DNA of 64,000 nucleotides from Hexactinellida sp. DTS-2022 (taxonomy: Eukaryota; Porifera; Hexactinellida), in contig JAPNXP010000003.1 in assembly GCA_028753945.1 (NCBI GenBank), positions 2,852,001-2,916,000 of the forward strand. Reading direction: 5' to 3'. The position numbers and the translations under genes were made by a program. Below, piece after piece: positions 36,401-42,290 of the stretch. A model generated the notes under the pieces. The model was not told where the DNA came from and ran no database searches. It worked only from the letters and a program-made list of their open reading frames with translations. The stretch's first letter is position 1, and each line of letters opens with the position of its first letter.

Positions 36401-36476
36401 CACCATAAAAGGAGCCTTCGAAGCAGACGATAAAGTAATGGAGGTAGTTGTGTTAGAACCGGAGAATCATTTCTAG
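207..36476 (+). CDS. Whirlin-like coiled-coil + PDZ scaffold gene (3' five exons; 5' part outside window)
   Basis: Five exons (207-454, 722-884, 9444-9765, 21624-21975, 36116-36476) are each bounded by AG and GT. Their junction phases (2, 0, 1, 2) agree at every join, giving 481 in-frame codons to a TAG stop. Residues about 1-220 are almost entirely charged coiled coil rich in E, K, R and Q. An acidic linker (HPHDNEDDDP) and a second helical stretch follow. A PDZ domain spans roughly residues 388-478, with carboxylate-binding loop LGIA near 400, then GGANTKQ, GGSA and ILEVNGRTL. That signature matches, from memory, the third PDZ of whirlin, which organises stereocilia and ciliary complexes with harmonin-type partners. 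In vertebrate whirlin the preceding region is proline-rich, so the coiled coil is a difference; a harmonin/whirlin relative is the alternative. The N-terminus and start codon lie upstream. Splice structure is seen directly; family assignment is from recall. Confidence 0.85.
722..884 (+). CDS. Whirlin-like gene, coiled-coil exon
   Basis: The acceptor ends in GAAAG and the donor is GTGGAA. The first base completes the Arg codon split in the previous exon, and the exon ends in phase 0. It continues the E/K/R/Q-rich coiled coil for 54 codons. Confidence 0.75.
928..1100. mobile_element. pogo/Tigger-like MITE
   Basis: Inverted ends CAGTGAACTCCCGTTAT and ATAACGAGAGTTGACTG are flanked by TA on both sides. 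The inside is repeated GGATATAACGAA-type sequence with no coding capacity. CAGT ends with a TA target fit the pogo/Tigger branch of Tc1/mariner. Confidence 0.75.
1469..1600. repeat. Decayed copy of the CAGTGCTCGACAA MITE
   Basis: GCAGTGCACGACAAAATG and the following GGTGGCTAATTAAGCCACTACCTCACGG are the reverse complement of the right half of the complete copy at 35692-35984. Only one end is recognisable here. Confidence 0.5.
2281..2465. mobile_element. pogo/Tigger-like MITE
   Basis: Ends CAGTAGAACCTTGTTAGTACG and CGTATTAACGAGGTTCCACTG are inverted and flanked by TA. The length is 185 bp and it is non-coding. A lone left end of the same family (CAGTAAAACCTCGTTAGTACG) sits at 39291. Confidence 0.75.
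2635..3969. repeat. Fold-back element with 30-bp satellite arms
   Basis: The left arm has repeats of a ~30-bp unit containing CCAAATCTACTCAAGTTTTTC (about 2700-2870). The right arm has the inverted unit AATAATCCAATAAAACTTGAG, five copies about 3720-3880. Extreme ends, AATGGGAAAATTCCAAAAA and its complement, close the structure. The interior includes a dispersed repeat also found at 8648-9260. Confidence 0.75.
2935..3345. repeat. Dispersed repeat, copy 1
   Basis: It shares TTCAGAATTGATTGAGGAACCGG and CTGTCTAGCCA...CATTCCATTGTG with the stretch at 8648-9260. No coding frame or defined ends were seen. Confidence 0.5.
3976..5045. repeat. 1.07-kb palindrome with ~470-bp arms
   Basis: Left TAGTGGGGTCAAAAATTAAG pairs with right CTTAATTTTTGACCCCACTA. 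The arms stay nearly identical to about 4443 and 4577, leaving a spacer of about 130 bp. No ORF of note. The arms could form a very long hairpin in RNA or single-stranded DNA. Confidence 0.9.
5152..5580. repeat. CGGTTAACCGG-ended MITE-like repeat
   Basis: Left AAGGATGGATTCGGTTAACCGG matches the complement of right GATCGGTTAACCAATCCCACCCTT. The ends are rich in GGTTAACC and the interior is AT-rich and non-coding. A fragment of similar type is at 1150-1210. Confidence 0.5.
5766..6710. repeat. 0.95-kb palindrome (asymmetric arms)
   Basis: Left GACCTTCGTTATATAAGGCC pairs with right GGCCTTATATAACGAAGGTC, and the arms pair inward to about 6300/6336. The left arm holds about 180 bp (6055-6235) that the right arm lacks. 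One arm of the same family, including that 180 bp, occurs at 13290-13415 plus 14661-15055. Confidence 0.85.
7815..7848. repeat. Short perfect palindrome
   Basis: GAAGGTAGATATAGTTA is followed directly by its exact complement, a 34-bp perfect palindrome just inside the right end of the element at 2563-7902. It may be a subterminal hairpin of that element. Confidence 0.8.
8648..9260. repeat. Dispersed repeat, copy 2 (interrupted by a MITE)
   Basis: It matches the copy at 2935-3345, including CTGTCTAGCCA and CATTCCATTGTG. It is interrupted at CCATTGTG by the hAT-type MITE at 9022-9177. Confidence 0.5.
9022..9177. mobile_element. hAT-type MITE, CAGTGGCGTCGTGC ends
   Basis: Ends CAGTGGCGTCGTGCT and AGCACGACGCCACTG are inverted, with a perfect 8-bp TSD CCATTGTG. 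It is 156 bp long with poly-C/poly-G blocks inside. Confidence 0.9.
9444..9765 (+). CDS. Whirlin-like gene, coiled-coil/acidic-linker exon
   Basis: The exon is bounded by TGTGTAG and GTAAGT, with phase 0 in and phase 1 out. It encodes basic-acidic coiled coil that passes into an acidic stretch (DNEDDDP) and a short WKDSP motif. It follows an 8.6-kb intron full of repeats. Confidence 0.85.
9766..11171. other. Intron sequence, little recognisable
   Basis: This is AT-rich intron. About 10216-10310 has GTTTTGTCC/GGACAAAATCC inverted motifs like a decayed MITE starting CAGGGTTGGGTTTTG. About 9985-10010 resembles a pogo MITE end (ACCTCGTTATAATG). Nothing coding was seen. Confidence 0.5.
11172..11461. 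mobile_element. Inverted-repeat MITE, CACGGTACGTGG ends
   Basis: Left CACGGTACGTGGTATACCG matches the complement of the right end exactly, and the arms continue with GGTATAATTAGGTATAA motifs. TGCACAAAT and TGCACAAT flank it, a near-perfect TSD. It is non-coding. Confidence 0.8.
11480..11610 (-). ncRNA. tRNA-derived SINE-like element with A and B boxes
   Basis: On the minus strand TGGCACGGTGG (11583-11593) fits the RNA polymerase III A box and GGTTCGAATCC (11539-11549) is a consensus B box, 33 bases apart. The sequence between does not fold as a clean tRNA anticodon arm. A tRNA-derived SINE head or a tRNA pseudogene is more likely than a working tRNA. No tail repeat was identified. Confidence 0.45.
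11900..12032. repeat. Terminal hairpin repeat (TCCAAAATTGCAGCCTG family), copy 1
   Basis: AAAATTGCAGCCTGT...GGAGGCACTA is followed by TAGTGCCTCC...ACAGGCTGCAATTTTGGA, forming a long stem with a short loop. It is a diverged copy of the hairpins at 26203, 29423 and 47683. Confidence 0.75.
12290..13295. repeat. Fragments of the dispersed repeat that accompanies the hairpins
   Basis: 12290-12840 is a reverse-oriented relative of 29040-29340 (CAATGATCCACGGTGAGT..., ATTCTATTGTTTCAAC). 12840-13295 is forward and resembles 22920-23290 (TTTACTAACACTTCAGTTC, GGTGTCTCATGGGTTAC). This is rearranged repeat sequence with no gene. Confidence 0.55.
13416..14660. mobile_element. pogo/Tigger-like element, 1.2 kb, with nested MITE
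   Basis: Ends CAGTGGAGTCTCCGAATAACG and GTTTTGGGAGTCTCTACTG are inverted, with TA on both sides and subterminal TCCGTTGTT/CTTCTCGG motifs. It contains the hAT-type MITE at 13523-13832. No complete transposase is present; an 89-codon ORF at 14093-14362 resembles nothing I recognise. Confidence 0.75.
13523..13832. mobile_element. hAT-type MITE, CAGGGGCGTACCGTGC ends
   Basis: Left CAGGGGCGTACCGTGCGGGG and right CAGCACGCCCCTG are imperfect inverted ends with a perfect 8-bp TSD CACACAAT. It has C/G homopolymer blocks and no coding. Confidence 0.85.
15147..16911. mobile_element. Fold-back element with GGTCTTATTCC satellite arms
   Basis: The left arm (15163-15290) repeats GGAATAAGACCGAAT and the right arm (16710-16905) repeats its complement. 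A 7-bp TSD TGTCGGC flanks it. Inside, 15300-15600 and 16610-16700 carry diverged ~55-bp repeats (CTTTCTAAGTGTGA...AAAACACTCGCC) resembling the interior of the fold-back at 18660-19636. A hAT-type element (15607-16600) is nested in it. Confidence 0.85.
15607..16600. mobile_element. hAT-type element, CAGTGGCGGATTA ends, 994 bp
   Basis: Ends CAGTGGCGGATTA and TAATCCGCCACTG are inverted, with a perfect 8-bp TSD GTATTAAT. Subterminal motifs (GAGGCTAATGAGGCTGAAG / AGGGGCCTCAAAGGC) are imperfect inverted repeats. No transposase ORF, so it is non-autonomous. Confidence 0.9.
17143..17302. mobile_element. pogo/Tigger-like MITE
   Basis: Ends CAGTTGAAACCGGATATTTTT and AAAAATATCCGGTTTCAACTG are perfect inverted repeats flanked by TA. 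The inside repeats AATCGGATATTTTTAACA. It is 160 bp and lies just upstream of the hAT transposase relic. Confidence 0.85.
18339..18527. mobile_element. hAT-type MITE, CAGGGCTGGGGTCAAATAC ends
   Basis: CAGGGCTGGGGTCAAATACA and TGTATTTGACCCCAACCCTGG are inverted, with GTATTTAAATAC-rich interior. GTTGTTAC and CTTGTTAC flank it, an imperfect 8-bp TSD. It interrupts the hAT relic's codons for PVVTRWNS. Confidence 0.8.
18660..19636. mobile_element. Fold-back element with GCAATTGGTCGAC satellite arms
   Basis: The left arm (18668-18830) has six or so ~26-bp units around GCAATTGGTCGACT. The right arm (19450-19630) has the inverted units. Ends GGGCGCCCTTGCAATTGG and CCAATTGCAGCGTCCCC are followed by a 7-bp TSD CAATATA. 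Interior repeats (GTGAAAAGAATCGCCTTTC, 18870-19160) recall the fold-back at 15147-16911. It is inserted in the hAT relic. Confidence 0.85.
19227..19411. mobile_element. pogo/Tigger-like MITE (CCGCTTAATAGAG family), copy 1
   Basis: CAGCCAACTCCGCTTAATAG and CTATTAAGCGGAGTTGATTG are inverted and TA-flanked. Sister copies are at 29865 and 40315. It is nested in the fold-back at 18660-19636. Confidence 0.85.
20376..21307. mobile_element. hAT-type element with ATCGATTATTT satellite interior
   Basis: CAAGGTTGCCAATCCAATCC and GGATTGGATTGGCAACCCTG are inverted, with a perfect 8-bp TSD GTTATAAC. The interior near both ends is dense in ATCGATTATTTATCG units. No transposase. Confidence 0.9.
21624..21975 (+). 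CDS. Whirlin-like gene, second helical segment exon
   Basis: The acceptor is TTTTTCTAG and the donor is GTTTGT. The first two bases complete the Glu codon from the previous exon, and it ends in phase 2. It encodes an Ala/Glu/Lys-rich helix, a Ser/Thr/Asp-rich spacer and another short helix. Confidence 0.85.
22080..22345. repeat. Degenerate tandem repeat, TGGAATTTGTCCTAAA
   Basis: Irregular copies of CTGGAATTTGTCCTAAAT-like units recur at about 25-35 bp spacing just after the fourth whirlin-like exon. No function is apparent. Confidence 0.55.
22797..22910. repeat. Palindromic ~60-bp tandem repeat, array 1
   Basis: Two units of ACTGTGCCGACTATACTATAG plus TATAGTGGCCCAGT, each centred on the perfect palindrome ACTATACTATAGTATAGT. 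Related arrays are at 45600 and 63725. The sequence that follows (22917-23290) resembles that after other copies. Confidence 0.85.
22911..23445. repeat. Body of the dispersed repeat following array 1
   Basis: Motifs TTTACTAAGAGGCC...GGTGTCTCATGGGTTAC-like, AATTCTACACCTTTT and TTCTATTGTTTCAACT are shared with 12840-13295, 26336-26540 plus 28903-29110, and partly 45780-46500. Non-coding. Confidence 0.55.
23446..23612. mobile_element. pogo/Tigger-like MITE
   Basis: CAGGTAAACCTCCCAAAGCGG and CCGCTTTGGGAGGTTTACCTG are perfect inverted ends flanked by TA. The interior repeats AAGCGGCAC units. 167 bp. Confidence 0.85.
23613..26202. other. Unrecognised intron sequence
   Basis: About 2.6 kb of AT-rich sequence with no ORF, inverted repeat or array I can support. 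It lies between array 1 and the hairpin at 26203, and may be the interior of one element delimited by those two. Confidence 0.5.
26203..26330. repeat. Terminal hairpin repeat, copy 3
   Basis: ATCCAAAATTGCAGCCTGTGC... pairs with ...GCACAGGCTGCAATTTTGGAT over a stem of more than 50 bp with a short AT-rich loop. It is preceded by GACATGGCGG, as in the other copies. Confidence 0.9.
26931..28021. mobile_element. 1.1-kb fold-back element with 10-bp AGTGGAATCT arms
   Basis: Left arm 26943-27250 repeats AGTGGAATCT at a 10-bp period, broken by TGACTGAA spacers. Right arm 27635-28018 is the inverted array. The central 27250-27640 is itself inverted (GTTAAACACTACGTATATGC / GCATATACGTAGTGTTTAAC). Ends are GGGGC...GCCCC. 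ATTTATATAG and ATTTAATAG flank it, and the second matches the uninterrupted host unit. Confidence 0.9.
28466..28751 (+). pseudogene. LINE reverse-transcriptase 3' fragment
   Basis: The frame to 28613 reads GTRIFSFSSPHLWNSIPTTI then FKKHIKTHLFNL. This is the conserved C-terminal signature of non-LTR retrotransposon reverse transcriptases (FS...APxLWNxLP...FKxxLKTHLF). After the stop about 110 bp of 3' UTR ends in a (TAT)n tract at 28728-28750, a usual LINE 3' end. This is a 5'-truncated insertion. Confidence 0.75.
29423..29552. repeat. Terminal hairpin repeat, copy 4
   Basis: AATCCAAAATTTGCGCCTG...TTTGGAGGCACTAT pairs with ATAGTGCCACCAAAAGG...CAGGCTGTAATTTTGGATT. The preceding body (29040-29420) matches 12290-12640 inverted and part of 47570-47680. 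Confidence 0.85.
29865..30041. mobile_element. pogo/Tigger-like MITE (CCGCTTAATAGAG family), copy 2
   Basis: CAGTCAACTCCGC...CTTAATAGAGCC and GGCTCTATTAAGCGGGGTCGACTG are inverted and TA-flanked, with an AGCCTACG insertion near the left end. It ends 25 bp before the Ginger left end. Confidence 0.85.
30067..30300. repeat. Ginger left TIR with internal duplication
   Basis: The first ~47 bp (TCATGATATAGTGACCCGCG...CACCATGG) occur twice in tandem. The remainder (GCCGCTTACTATACTAATC...) matches the right TIR. Repeated GACCCGC and CTACATAGTGCAATATA motifs could be transposase binding sites. Confidence 0.85.
30388..33997 (-). CDS. Ginger transposase: HHCC-DDE integrase fused to OTU protease, 11 exons
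   Basis: Exons on the minus strand: 33997-33836, 33775-33605, 33497-33186, 32820-32714, 32603-32211, 32114-31907, 31798-31688, 31618-31550, 31475-31335, 31259-31152, 31089-30388. All ten introns (60-365 bp) are GT-AG and all phases agree, giving 827 codons plus stop. The HHCC finger has HSDHPG in exon 2 and CHGC in exon 3. The integrase core has D148 (IGIDLV), D207 (HDQGKEF) and E243 (SNGLVES), with exactly 35 residues between D207 and E243. VGDLFLARN and a GPF motif follow. The C-terminal OTU domain has DGNCFFRCF (Cys about 678) and a late His (KHFEP, about 799). Such proteins insert the element by integrase chemistry; the OTU is presumably a deubiquitinase. Domain families are from recall; splicing is inferred from consensus sites and frame. 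Confidence 0.88.
34075..34291. repeat. Ginger right TIR
   Basis: Complement of the left TIR without the duplication, ending ATATCATGAAACA. Two GATTAGT...GTAGATTAGTA/TGCAC motif sets are present as on the left. Confidence 0.9.
34296..35691. other. Intron sequence with the outer inverted-repeat arm
   Basis: Apart from the arm at 34489-34556 I see AT-rich sequence only. Fragments such as AACATCTTATAACCAACATTCC/GATGTTCTTATAACCGGC (about 35070-35155) may be a decayed pogo MITE. No gene. Confidence 0.4.
35692..35984. mobile_element. hAT-type MITE, CAGTGCTCGACAAA ends
   Basis: CAGTGCTCGACAAATT and AATTTCATTTTGTCGAGCGCTG are imperfect inverted ends with a perfect 8-bp TSD GTACATAC. It sits 131 bp upstream of the PDZ exon. 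A decayed relative is at 1469-1600. Confidence 0.88.
36116..36476 (+). CDS. Whirlin-like gene, terminal PDZ exon
   Basis: The acceptor is TTCGCAG. The first base completes a split Arg codon and the frame runs to TAG at 36474-36476. This exon holds the whole PDZ domain, with LGIA binding loop, GGANT and ILEVNG. No AATAAA is obvious close to the stop. Confidence 0.9.
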
Positions 36477-36771
36477 TTCAACTCTTATTTATTCAAATCA
36501 CTGAACTTCAAACTTTTATATTTATTCTTATGATTTATACAATACGGTTCTATTAACCTACCAATAGGGACATAACTTTGTATTTTATAGAATATTTTGT
36601 ATTATTATTATTATTATTATTTTCTATCACAATTTTCACTTTAGAAATATTTCAATTAAACCATTATTATTTAATCCATTCGACCGTGCTTAAATTCTTG
36701 TCACTTTGGTACGAGTAACCCGATTAACCAAAATATGCTATTTTTTGGGATACCTATTTATATACGTACAC

Positions 36772-37214
36772 CAGAGTGGACCATGGGTCAACATTGGTGA
36801 CCCATGACCCATCTGACCCATCGCATCTGTGACCCATGACCCATTGACCCATTGACCCATGACCCATCGAGTGACCCATTGACCCATCAAGTAACGCTTT
36901 GACCCATCGTGTTACCCATCGACCTTTTAAATATCTATTTTTTAATATCTAAACATTATGTAACACAATGCTACTTACAATATATGTATGATACTTGTCA
37001 ATCAAATAATTTTCGTAGATTTCTAATACCAAAGAAATACCTTGTAATGTTCCTGGGTTAATTTGGTTCGTACTATAACTGTACGAACATCGAGATTCCA
37101 AATGGGTCATGGGTCATGGGTCACAGAGCCGTGACCCATGACCCATCTGACCCATCAATTTATGTGACCCATCTGACCCATGACCCATGACCCATCGACC
37201 CATGGTCCACTCTG
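36772..37214. mobile_element. hAT-type MITE, CAGAGTGGACCATGGGTC family, copy 1
   Basis: Ends CAGAGTGGACCATGGGTC and GACCCATGGTCCACTCTG are perfect inverted repeats. Both subterminal regions are arrays of TGACCCATGACCCAT, and the perfect 8-bp TSD is ACGTACAC. It lies about 300 bp downstream of the whirlin-like stop codon. Confidence 0.93.
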
Positions 37215-37271
37215 ACGTACACTAGTAGAATACAAAATAGAAATTTACTACAACTAGTGATATAAATACAT

Positions 37272-37775
37272 TACCTTTGCGCGGGGCGGGTTAATAAATG
37301 CGGGGTCCGGGACCCGGGACCCGCAACCCGCGGATTATTGCGGGTCAAAGGATCTTAATATTTTGTGGGCGGGGGGGGGGGCAGTGTTCTCGCTAATCCT
37401 CTTGGGGGGTGCAGTGCCCCCTATTGTTACAGTGTACCCCTCTATAGTCCCTAAACATATTGTATGATCAATATTATCTGAAGATGGCAGAAGTCTTGAG
37501 ATCGAAATAACTTTATAGTAGAATTATTCTCTAATCCCTTGTGATAAACTCGGAATTCGCTGTTCAAATATCCGCCCAAAAACCGACTGCCTTCTCCTTA
37601 TCCTTAAGGTTGTAAATATTTTGTGCCCGCCCTGTGCGCCCAGTGTGTACCCCCTATTATATAATCCTTGCGAGAATCCTGGTTAGCGCGGGTAGGTGCG
37701 GGTTCATTTGGTTATAGCACTGTGTTTTTCGGGACTGGGCTGGTGCGAGACCCTCACACGACCCGCGCAGAGTTC
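37272..37775. repeat. GC-rich inverted-end repeat
   Basis: GCGCGGGGCGGGTTAATAAATG...and ...CACACGACCCGCGCAGAG suggest inverted ends around a GC-rich stretch with CGGGACCCGGGACCCGC and a long poly-G. A second repeat (CTCGCTAATCCTCTTGGGGGG...GAGAATCCTGGTTAGCG) is nested inside. The borders are uncertain. Confidence 0.4.
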
Positions 37776-37944
37776 TAGTACCTATGCACGTACTTTGACA
37801 TAATTAATCGAACATTTTTGATGTGATTAAGATTGAGCCAATTAATTAATTAATTAAACCAAATTGGACTAGAATAACCTAAATTTATCCAATTAACCGA
37901 AAATCATTCACATCTGTTTATTTTGCCATTATTAATTTATTATG

Positions 37945-39161
37945 TTCCCGGTGTAACAGCCAAGATTATACCCCCCCTCGAATATACCCGGGTATAATCT
38001 GTCCTAACCCAGATTATACCCCCAGGTATGAAGTGGGCTAGCCCAGAATATACCCCCCTAGCCCAAATTATACCCGAGTTAATCTGTCCTAGCCTAGATT
38101 ATACCCGATATATTCTGTGCTAGGACAGATTATACTCCCTGCCTATAGTATATTTTGTCAAGTGCAAAAATGTGGGGCGTCTGGTGTAATATATGCATAG
38201 GCGCCGAAAGTGGGGGGGGGGGGGGGGGTCAGGGAGGGTGTCACCCCCCCTGGCCGAGGAGAAGTCCGGGAAGAAAAATGGAAAATTATTGATTCCATAA
38301 TCTATACAATTATGCCCATCCAACAACATTGATTTTATCCCCATACGCATTGTTTTTTGAACTTTCACATTTGAATATTACGTCACACCCCCCTAGCATT
38401 TGAGAGTTTCGGCGCCCATTAATACGTATATGCATACATAAATCCTATCATACACGATGCAACATTGTAATATACAAGGTGCAACAATTTTGCATGAATA
38501 TCGAACAGTAAACAATTTGCATGAAATATGGCAAAAAATATGTATGCAACATTCCAAATATAGGATGCAACTTTGTTCTACTATCTAATTTTATTTGTAT
38601 ATACACAAATGAACGTATGTTCCATCTCTAAGTTGAATATTTCTAGAATACTATAACGAATTATTCATGAACTATTAACTTTTTGGCAAATTTGGGTATT
38701 CGCGATATGAATAGACAGAATAGTTTATTAGCGAGGTTTATCCGCTGAAAAGTTGAATTTGATCATATATTAGTTCTTTTGGTAGTTTTAACAATCAATA
38801 ATGGATTATTCGTCAAAAAGAATAATTGATAATCTATTCACAATTTTAGTTATAAAATTAAAACCACAAAATATAAACTTGTGGTGGGTATTTTGTTCAA
38901 TCGTCATTCGAAATACTACATATTTGGTAACCTACTATACTACTTTCCCGTCCCGAAAATTGGGTATCTGGATTTTCCGGTACTGTCCCATCCGTCCCGA
39001 AAATTACGCATACCCAATAAGAGAGGGATATATTCTTGTCCTAGCCCAGATTATGCCCCCAAGGGGGTATAATCTGGGCTATAGGGGTATATTTTGGGCT
39101 AGCCAACTTCATACCCGGGGATATAATGGTGGGGGGTTTATCTGGGCTGCTACACCGGGAA
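37945..39161. mobile_element. Inverted-repeat element, TTCCCGGTGTA ends, with CCCAGATTATACCCC arms
   Basis: TTCCCGGTGTAACAGCC pairs with GGCTGCTACACCGGGAA. The arms carry repeated GATTATACCCCC and GAAGTGGGCTAGCCC motifs. A partial copy of the left arm family is at 60484-60760. A further MITE-like insertion (38196-38419) is inside. Confidence 0.65.
38196..38419. mobile_element. CATAGGCGCCGAAA MITE, short copy
   Basis: CATAGGCGCCGAAAGTGGGG and GAGAGTTTCGGCGCCCAT are inverted ends around G- and C-homopolymers and an AT-rich centre. Same family as 42291-42944. No clear TSD. Confidence 0.65.
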
Positions 39162-39616
39162 TAATGCCCAATTAAGCGGAGTCTTCTATTTAAATAAAAA
39201 AAAGTTCAAAAGAGCTCCTATTCTGAAACAATTTATGGCTAGGTTCACTAAATAATTATAATATTTACAATATGCAACTTAATGATATACAGTAAAACCT
39301 CGTTAGTACGAACACGGTTAACTTTCCAAATTTCTACTACTAGTATGAACCTACGTAGGTTCGGATGAACTAGGGTTTCTCATTCTTTTATAGGTAGGTA
39401 CAATTTTCAATCTATGCACATATAGTTGAAACCGCTTCAACCAAATATCATTTTAACCGAATAATGGTCGAACCGAATAATTTGGTCAACTGAATAATTA
39501 TTTTAACTGAGTTCATTTGACATATCAGAATCAAAGGTAACAAATACATAAGATCTGTCTGTGTCAAGTAAAAGTGGCATTTTTTGTTTAGATCACTTCA
39601 TACGAGTACATGTGCT

Positions 39617-40266
39617 CAGTGGCGTTTCTAGGGGGGGGGGCTAGGGGGGGCGACCGCCCCCCCAGTTTTTTTGCTTGCCCCCCCACTTTTTTAGGATTCA
39701 CTTGAATAATAATAATTTACCGTTGAAAATTACTATTTCGTATAAATAGAAATTTTCTCCCTTAATTACACATATTTTATTATACGGATTACTTATATGG
39801 AGCTCAGTTACTGTTAACTGAACCTCCATATAAGGATATTTGAATTCAAAAACACCCACAACCTCAGAAATCAAATTTAGACATAAATTTAAACCACTTC
39901 AGTTACCCGTAACTCAGCTCCATATAAGCAAAATTTTTATTATATGTACCATATATCCATATCATTTTTTTTTTATATTCATGCTTCAGTTTATAATACT
40001 ATATATCTGTAGTAGTCAACTTCGATAAATAATATATTCAACAGTTGTTAACTGCTAGCTTGCCACATTATATCAATAATTTTAGCAAATTAACTCAAAA
40101 TATCACATCTCCTACTTCGTTTTTTAATATAATTAGTTAGAAACTAAATTCAAAGATGATTGTGTACGTTGTCTCATCATTTTAGATCAAACTTATAAGC
40201 CCCCCCAGGATTTGGTCTTGCCCCTCCTTTGCCCCCCCCAGTTTCAAAATCCTAGATACGCCACTG
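39617..40266. mobile_element. hAT-type MITE, CAGTGGCGTTTCTAGG ends
   Basis: CAGTGGCGTTTCTAGG and CCTAGATACGCCACTG are inverted ends with a perfect 8-bp TSD CATGTGCT. It has long G and C runs next to the ends and an AT-rich non-coding interior. Confidence 0.9.
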
Positions 40267-40314
40267 CATGTGCTACATTATTTGGTTATAGAATTTGTCA
40301 ACCAAATAACAAAA

Positions 40315-40501
40315 CAGTCAACTCCGCTTAATAGAGCCACCGGTTAATCGGTTTCACCGCTTAATCGGGTCAAAATATCACAGGATTTATGGGACAGAAT
40401 TACAGTTTGGCTTACAATATTTTCGGTTAATCGGTTTCTCCGCTTAATCGGGTCAAAACAACCTGGTCCCGATGTGGCTCTATTAAGCGGAGTCGACTGT
40501 A
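40315..40501. mobile_element. pogo/Tigger-like MITE (CCGCTTAATAGAG family), copy 3
   Basis: CAGTCAACTCCGCTTAATAG and CTATTAAGCGGAGTCGACTG are perfect inverted ends. TA follows on the right; the left flank is AA. Confidence 0.85.
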
Positions 40502-41348
40502 ATGATATTTAGGTACCTACCGAATATCAACTTTGCAAAATATTTTTTGGTTAAACCGAACTATTCGGTTGCAGGTTGCAACCCAGATGCACATACATCT
40601 CAAAGTGTATGGTAACTTAAACATTAATTTATTAGGAATTTTAGAAGAGAACAGAAGGAAATTGAATGCTGTAATCAGTCATCATATTAGGCATAATAAA
40701 TTACTAGTTTAAACTTTAAATGTATTGTACGTAGTTGGTTGTAGTAATATATTATATTATATTATTATTAAACAATCAATATCTTACAGAAGGAAACTTT
40801 TCTATGCCCGCGAAAATCGAGTAATACTCTCATACACATAATATAAATGAGTAACCTAGGCCCGGGTGAGCGAGCTTAAGTAGATCTATGCGCGCAGAAA
40901 ATTTGCAAGGATAAATGCCTGAGTAGGTTCATAATTATCAGTACTAATACATATTATTTTCCATATATTTATGTGTAGTGTTCTTGAGTGACCCATTATA
41001 ATTTTAACCGATTTCACTGAAGCAAACCCTTTTCCTTTTGACAATAAAATACAAAAAGCTTTTTTGTTCTTTTCACATGTAAGACTAAACCTTGCCACCC
41101 TATCAATCTTTATACCTCACTTTGGCCCCCTGCATAAAAATCATATATGAAACTGTGTCTCCAAAATACTCTAAGATTCCGATAACACATGACTAGTATA
41201 TGTAATCTGAAACTTTTCTTTGACGGATTTTTCGTCTCCCGGAATTTTTGTTCCCTATTTTTAAGTCATTTACCGTAGATCTGGATTTTAGGTGTCAAAA
41301 TAAATTCGTGGTTTGTGTAAACCACGAAAAACATTACAACTAAATATA

Positions 41349-41800
41349 CAGTCAACTCCCGTTATATCGAAGTCGAAGGGACTCTCTAAATTACTTCGAT
41401 ATAACCGAAATTCGTTATAAGCGAATTCGCTATATGCGAGATAAATTTCCAAATTGATTTCGGCTTTCGTTATAAACATTTAAACTAACGTGTAAAGAAA
41501 CAATTTGATTTGATAATCAAACATCTTCATCTTTGGTTGAATATTGTAGAATGTTTACGTATTGGTGTTTGCTTTCGAAAATTGGAAATTTTGATTTCGA
41601 TATAATCGAACAATAATTAATGCATTCCTGGTCATGGGGATAAAAATTACTTCGAAATATGCGGAATTTCGATATATCCACTTCGATTTAACCGGACTAT
41701 ATTGTACTCAAATTAAATAGGAAACATTTGGGGAATTTAACTGAATTCGATATAACAGGTATTTCGATATAACCGTGTTCGTTATAACGGGAGTTTACTG
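41349..41800. mobile_element. pogo/Tigger-like MITE, 452 bp
   Basis: CAGTCAACTCCCGTTATATCG and CGTTATAACGGGAGTTTACTG are inverted and TA-flanked. The interior repeats TTCGATATAACCGAA and TTCGTTATAAGCG. Non-coding. Confidence 0.85.
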
Positions 41801-42062
41801 TACATTATAATTTACGTGGGTACCCTCGATCCACAAAAATTGTTTATACACGAAAAACGAAACATTCCAGATCTACGATGTTTACATAATTATTCCTCTA
41901 TTTCTCAAAATTCTAAATTAATGAGTATATGGATTTTGAGGAAAAGTCAATTATAATGGAGGAGATCATATTGGAAATTATTGTTCAATAATATCTAGTA
42001 TAACTTATAAGCGATGCCTCTTAGGTAAGTCATTGTATTTCTCGTTCCATATTCTTACACTA

Positions 42063-42218
42063 CAGGGTTTCATACAGGGGGTTGTAGGGGGGGCATTTGC
42101 CCCCCCCCCCTAGAAAAAAACACTTACACTACGAAGTTTAATTTATACCCCCACTTAAGAACATACATATCCCAGACTCCAGAGTCTCCCCCTTGTATGC
42201 AAATCCTGTATGAAACAC
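42063..42218. repeat. MITE-like repeat, GGTTTCATACAGG ends
   Basis: GGTTTCATACAGGGGG and CCTGTATGAAAC are inverted around G/C homopolymers. About 155 bp; TSD uncertain. Confidence 0.6.
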
Positions 42219-42290
42219 TACTCTAGTATTCGTATTCTTCACTCATTACTTGCAATGGACTTTTGCATTCATTGCAGTCATACCAGTTTC

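Noticed and set aside
38801-39175. 124-codon ORF
   Set aside because: It overlaps the repeated GATTATACCCC arm of an inverted-repeat element and has no protein-like composition.
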